Assembly: GCF_964340395.1 (NCBI RefSeq)
Contig: NC_135549.1
Coordinates: forward strand, 23,185,342-23,197,341
Origin: Glandiceps talaboti
Lineage: Eukaryota > Hemichordata > Enteropneusta > Spengelidae
Reading direction: 5' to 3'
DNA: 12,000 nt
Part shown: piece after piece, positions 8,024 to 12,000 of the stretch
Position numbering within the stretch: position 1 is the first letter of the stretch
How the letters are laid out: every line of letters starts with the position of its first letter
Program-made: the position numbers and the translations under genes
The notes under the pieces: model-generated
Told to the model about the DNA's origin: nothing
Database searches by the model: none
Seen by the model: only the letters and a program-made list of their open reading frames with translations

Positions 8024-8029
8024 AATAAA
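8024..8029 (+). terminator. Candidate polyadenylation signal AATAAA
   Basis: This is the first canonical AATAAA after the stop of gene A (about 1.4 kb downstream) and follows a GT-rich stretch. Use by gene A would place the inverted-repeat element in its 3' UTR. Weakly supported. Confidence 0.2.
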
Positions 8030-8338
8030 GGCCAGATTGGAACTAAATCTCAATCTGAAATGAAGGCCGACAAACTCAAGAAGATCAGAGAAGTTTGTAT
8101 TGCTTGATGATGTCGCACCTTTTTTTTTTTAGAGGTCGTGGCTTTGTACTTGAGTGATATATTAGAGTGTGAGTTGTGACATCAACGTGTGTGCTCTATA
8201 AGTCTAATGAGGCATGCAACAAAATGTGTCGCCATAGGCAGAATTGAAGTGAACGTTTTGTTAGTATTTGTTTCAAACAGAAAGTTCTCTACGCATTTCA
8301 AATGCACGCCATGTCACGGTGTAAAACAGGATATTAGA

Positions 8339-8381
8339 ACACACACACACACACACAAATATATATATATATATATTTGTA

Positions 8382-8480
<99 letters not shown>

Positions 8481-8481
8481 T
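8339..8481. repeat. Compound microsatellite (AC)n-(AT)n-(GT)n-(GATA)n with palindromic core
   Basis: AC covers 8339-8357, AT 8359-8376, GT 8384-8428 and GATA about 8428-8481. Bases 8355-8380 form a perfect 26-bp palindrome centred on the AT block. The flanking AC and GT blocks extend the pairing after a four-base interruption, giving a cruciform-capable structure. Confidence 0.95.
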
Positions 8482-8867
8482 TAAATATGAACAGTAAAGC
8501 ACGATAATTAGATAAATTACATAAACCAACAGACCAGAAATATAAAGCACACTTAGTTTAATATCATCTAGTTAGAACGTGAGATGTTCATTGTATTTAT
8601 AAGGATGATGCTATATCGTCGTACTAAAATTATACACCAAAACTTATTATTCGATTATTTTAATCTGCCACTCAATATTTAGAGTAGTCAAAATACACCT
8701 GACTCGTTAATTGTGCTTTGTTTAGCCTCTGGCCACCAACATGTGTGACATGTTTGAATGAATAGCCTTGCTAACTACATGTCTAATTATCCCTGTATAA
8801 CTTCGCTAAACCATAATTTTCCCACTATTATTTTTTGGGGAATTCTTTTCACTTTTTCAATTTAACA

Positions 8868-8880
8868 CCCCCCCCCCCCC
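8868..8880 (+). repeat. Poly-C run (13 C)
   Basis: A homopolymer of 13 C bases in the spacer, likely to be length-variable. Confidence 0.9.
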
Positions 8881-9078
8881 GCTGATCTAATTCATACACA
8901 CAACTTCCATTACACTAACACTTTCACTGGTTGCACTTTAACGCACATACGTTACACTCAATGGGTTAAATATCTACATACCCATACAGATGGGTAGTTA
9001 GACATTAATATTGTGACATTTGACCTGCTAGTGAGAGCGTATACACGCGTGCCACACAAGTTAAAATTAGCATGAGGA

Positions 9079-9256
9079 CACGTGGTTATCAGTGGCTGTA
9101 CTGGTAGGAAATATCCATATGGTAGCCCATCACTATCGTGTTCATATGAAAACAGTGAAAAGACGATTTCCTGTTATCATATACGCGTTTATTCGTTAAT
9201 CACGTGATAAGGCACACCACTGGTTGTGAGCACAGCCAGAAAGGAAAGGACACGTG
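9079..9256 (+). promoter_or_regulatory. Three CACGTG E-boxes upstream of gene B
   Basis: CACGTG occurs at 9079-9084, 9201-9206 and 9251-9256, within 46-223 bp of the gene B start codon. The first is followed by GTTATC and the second by ATAA, both GATA-like. CACGTG is the classic bHLH-zip site (MYC/MITF/USF type). Only one other copy was noticed in the window (10947-10952). Regulatory function is an inference. Confidence 0.3.
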
Positions 9257-9301
9257 GATTTCCTGCTAGCTACTACTACAAAGAGAAGTTTCATCAAGTA
9301 A

Positions 9302-9347
9302 ATGATGGTTGTTCGATTCCAACTTCATAAAGTGGTATTTCTAATAG
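9302..9347 (+). CDS. First coding exon of a tandem paralogue (gene B), continuing downstream
   Basis: Two adjacent in-frame ATGs occur at 9302 and 9305; the second has the better context (A at -3, G at +4). The exon encodes MVVRFQLHKVVFLI plus one base and ends at G|GTAAGA (phase 1), as in exon 1 of the upstream gene. Over the last 13 coding bases plus the first five donor bases the two exons differ at three of 18 positions, and all three changes are synonymous (Val, Phe and Leu codons). The remaining exons were not found with confidence, so the gene is partial in this window. Confidence 0.5.
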
Positions 9348-9534
9348 GTAAGATATGTAATGTGTAAGTGGATGAGACCTTGACATTTAGAGATTGATTC
9401 TGATAGTGATTGTAAGGGATGCGTGGAGTAAAGGTAGGCATTCTTACTATTATGTTATTTGCACTTACAAAGTATGATACTTCTGTTCAAAACTAACTGC
9501 AAATATGTTTCTTTTTCTACAATAGGATTGATAC

Positions 9535-9549
9535 ATCTCGGTTATTCTC

Positions 9550-9557
<8 letters not shown>
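9535..9557 (+). other. Possible start of gene B exon 2, running into a microsatellite
   Basis: A very strong acceptor (TTTCTTTTTCTACAATAG) precedes 9535. Joined in phase 1 to 9347 it continues the signal-peptide hydrophobic run as G-LIHLGYSRLCV, after which the frame enters the TG and TCTG repeats. Either a repeat has expanded inside a real exon or the acceptor is not used. After the repeat the frame shows no likeness to exon 2 of gene A. Confidence 0.22.
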
Positions 9558-9596
<39 letters not shown>

Positions 9597-9604
9597 TGTC
9601 TATC

Positions 9605-9670
<66 letters not shown>
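9553..9670 (+). repeat. Compound (TG)n-(TCTG)n microsatellite
   Basis: TG repeats span 9553-9595 and TCTG repeats about 9604-9670, joined by a short TATC interruption. Open frames through it encode only Val-Cys and Leu-Ser-Val-Cys runs. Confidence 0.95.
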
Positions 9671-9673
<3 letters not shown>

Positions 9674-10416
9674 TACCTTTTGTTATACACCCTCATATTA
9701 CGATAAGGTACAGTGTTGTTTCAACTATTGTTACAGAACACCAATGTCAATGTCAAGAATTTAAACAAACTATAATTTTACAATCACAAAATGACGTCAA
9801 ATACATTGTGTGTTTTTGAATGTCTATAGGGCGAGTGTCATATTAAGTAGCTTTGATGAATGAATGGAGAGTGAACACAGCAACATGCGTATATAGTAAA
9901 CGTATCTGCTTACTACCAGCAGCTATCCAGGTTCTCATGACACGTTTCCGAACAGACGTGTACAGCTCTTAGAGAGTGCTACAAGGCAACATAGATGATG
10001 AATGGACGGGTGGCGAGAGGATTGTATGATAGTCATGGTTGTCATCGCAACGACCACTCGTACACAACAACTGTAGGATTCGGGCGCATATACATTTAGG
10101 CAAAGTTCTTCACAGTTTTACTGTCCATGTTCAAAATATCAAAAATGTTGCTTTGTATGTAGCTAGTAACCAAACCCTTACAACAATGTACTAGCGGAAT
10201 ACAACACTGTATTCGTAATATCGTTATCAACAATACATACTAGCTTATCAATGACTTGCAATTTGAATTGATTACAGTTAGTACAGTATCCATTTAGAGA
10301 TTATCGCATGGTGCCCGTATGAATTCTTACTGTGCATACGGTGCCAATCTCCCAATTCGTATCATCACAAACTGTGAATTCACTAATCCGTCAATGTTTT
10401 CATTGTAAACATACAC

Positions 10417-10504
10417 TTTCCCGCCAAATATTCTTGCTTTATAAGTGATTTCATACCTCGATTTTATAACGCACCAGAATAATATAAGTCGTCAAATGGC
10501 GGGA
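10417..10504. promoter_or_regulatory. Inverted pair of E2F-like sites
   Basis: TTTCCCGCCAAA (10417-10428) matches the E2F consensus. AAATGGCGGGA (10494-10504) is a similar site on the other strand and also resembles a YY1 site. Two TATAA motifs lie between them. No gene start was found next to them. Confidence 0.2.
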
Positions 10505-11949
10505 TGGCTATTCATTTTGGATTTTTAATAAAAAATATAACAACTTTAGTGTGTTTTCTAAATAGACAAAGTCACTTTTGGTAACCAAAATAGTAAAATG
10601 CTGTGTTAAACGTTTATTTACAAATTATATCACTTTCCGTACTTATAATGATCATTTTTTTTTATAATTTATAATTTTACATTTTTTATTTTTTGGAAAA
10701 CTGACTTACAAACAAGGACTTGACCTATGTTTTTTTTCACAGTAATTTTTAAAAAATATTAAGTTCGTGTTATTCATTAAAAAAATTCAAAATTAATACA
10801 AAAAACCCCTATCTATTTGCTATCCATATGGCCACTTCCATTCCGCTAAAAAAATTTTCAGTGAAAGCAGCTTTTAGGTATCAACATATATGCAATATAA
10901 TTCAATGCAAATAGATTGCCATGTCAGGTAACAAAACACATTAAAGCACGTGCATCACTCATAATTCATTCACATGAGTGAATTGTACATCTACACTGAT
11001 ATGACTACAATGTAAAATTTCCACTCTTCATTGTTAAAAATGTTTCACTCACTTTCCTGCTGATGGCGCCACCTTTTAATCATCCTATATTTTCTTGCCG
11101 TAAGGTTCACTCGAAAATAAAACGTATTGAAAAAGTTCCAAAAGGTAGTTATAGATGGGCCTGCCAATCCCTTTTTGATTCACCATTTAGGCGTACTGAA
11201 TAGGCTGTTTATGTACCCTACGGTTTTATGCGTGTGGTAAATAGATGTATAGAAATGATGTAGATATAAAGTCCAGAGGGCAAGACGAGTCACACTTTTG
11301 TCAAACCATGACATCTGTCAAAAAACTACAAACAGTCTATCACCCACTGTACACAGTACAAGTGATCAACTCTAATGGTAGATATAGCCTTTATCTTACA
11401 TTACCCCATACATATCAGAAAGTACTTCAGATGTAACCCGATGAAGTTAGACTGTTAACAATCACATGTATTTCGTTTCACAGCAAAGGGGAGCGCGATG
11501 TTGAATTCTATTATGAAACTTTTCAAATTATATTTCCATTTAAAAAATGTTTTTCATTCTGAGATGTCATATTTGAATATACGGTTTCATATGGAATATG
11601 AAAGACTAATATTATTTTTGATTGGCAAGTTGGCACGGGAATAGAGTTGTGAAATTGCATAATCGGGCAATCACATGATATGTCGACTACCGCAAAACCA
11701 TACACATACTCTTTCCTTCGATTCGAACGTCGTTCTAGGTTTGAATATATGAGTATGCGACTGTTTTTACTGCAAAATTCACATAGGATATACAATAGTC
11801 TCGGTTACCCCGACTCTAGCCGCTGTTTATGGGTTAGACTGTCAACAGTCGTCTTCACTTGCTTTGTAATTTATCTTTAATACTATTATTGCCGCTGAAA
11901 TTAATAGAATTAAACATAACATGGTACATGGTATGGTGTGGACGTTCCA

Positions 11950-11984
11950 CCAGGGACGTATACAGAGATTTTATACGTCCCTGG
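11950..11984. repeat. Perfect 13-bp inverted repeat (hairpin with 9-nt loop)
   Basis: CCAGGGACGTATA at 11950-11962 pairs exactly with TATACGTCCCTGG at 11972-11984. It could be a small foldback, the tip of a transposon continuing past the window, or an isolated stem-loop. Confidence 0.6.
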
Positions 11985-12000
11985 TTCCATGAAGTCAAGA

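Larger units (their letters stand above)
7893..9060. other. Intergenic spacer
   Basis: I found no coding exon here. The stretch holds a candidate polyadenylation signal, the compound microsatellite at 8339 and a C homopolymer (8868-8880). The remainder is featureless AT-rich DNA. Confidence 0.5.
9348..12000 (+). other. Presumed intron 1 of gene B (or further spacer), incomplete
   Basis: The region begins with GTAAGA. Apart from the weak candidate at 9535 I found no exon resembling exons 2-5 of gene A. It contains the TG/TCTG repeat, an AT-rich core (about 10510-10830), a pair of E2F-like motifs and a terminal hairpin. Gene A also has a long repeat-bearing first intron, so a long first intron here would fit. 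Short open frames at 11245-11436, 11523-11795 (minus) and 11680-11880 lack motifs and splice support. Confidence 0.4.

Noticed and set aside
8189-8550. Frames through the AC/GT/GATA block
   Set aside because: Mostly Thr-His, Tyr-Ile and Val-Cys repeats from the microsatellite.
9702-9819. Possible gene B exon after acceptor ACTATTGTTACAG (at 9736) with an HQCQCQ start
   Set aside because: It is open in phase 1 but ends in a stop after about 27 codons, has no donor and does not resemble exon 2 of gene A.
11245-11436. 63-codon plus-strand frame
   Set aside because: No signal peptide, motif or splice context; length expected by chance.
11523-11880. Overlapping frames on both strands near the window end
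   Set aside because: Two mutually exclusive short frames with no motifs; neither shows likeness to the gene A modules.

Overview
The window is eukaryotic, animal-type nuclear DNA. It is AT-rich, has GT-AG introns with GTAAG donors, tiny to multi-kilobase introns, many microsatellites (TG, TCTG, GATA, AAAC), a minisatellite and a transposon-like element with long inverted termini. There is no operon-like packing and no bacterial signal. The texture suggests a marine invertebrate (mollusc, lancelet, hemichordate or similar), but I cannot name the phylum from sequence alone.

The main content is one split gene on the + strand. I rebuilt it from five coding exons: 768-804, 4154-4279, 4356-4404, 4813-5115 and 6314-6614. 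Intron phases are 1, 1, 2, 2, every junction has a usable donor and acceptor, and the joined frame stays open for 271 codons. The predicted protein has an N-terminal signal peptide, two tandem six-cysteine modules, an acidic Asp/Ser-rich stalk and a hydrophobic C-terminus of the type replaced by a GPI anchor. It therefore looks like a secreted, membrane-tethered extracellular protein. I do not recognise the cysteine module as a named family. The two modules match cysteine for cysteine, and each is cut by a phase-2 intron just after its third cysteine, so the gene probably grew by internal duplication.

About 2.7 kb downstream of its stop, at 9302-9347, lies a second signal-peptide exon. Its last 18 bases across the splice donor differ from those of the first gene only at three synonymous third positions. 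This looks like the start of a tandem paralogue whose remaining exons are mostly or wholly beyond the window.

Layout: 1-767, 5' flank. 805-4153, a 3.35 kb first intron holding a foldback sequence, a possible antisense exon (1859-2072) and a 20-copy 47/48-bp minisatellite built around the palindrome TTTAATTAAA (2831-3784). 4154-5115, exons 2-4. 5116-6313, intron 4 with G-tracts and a TCTG repeat. 6314-6614, last exon. 6906-7892, an element of about 1 kb with inverted ends of about 175 bp. 7893-9301, intergenic DNA with a CA/TA/TG/GATA repeat and three CACGTG motifs before the second gene. 9348-12000, presumed first intron of that gene, with a TG/TCTG repeat, an AT-rich core and a perfect hairpin near the end.
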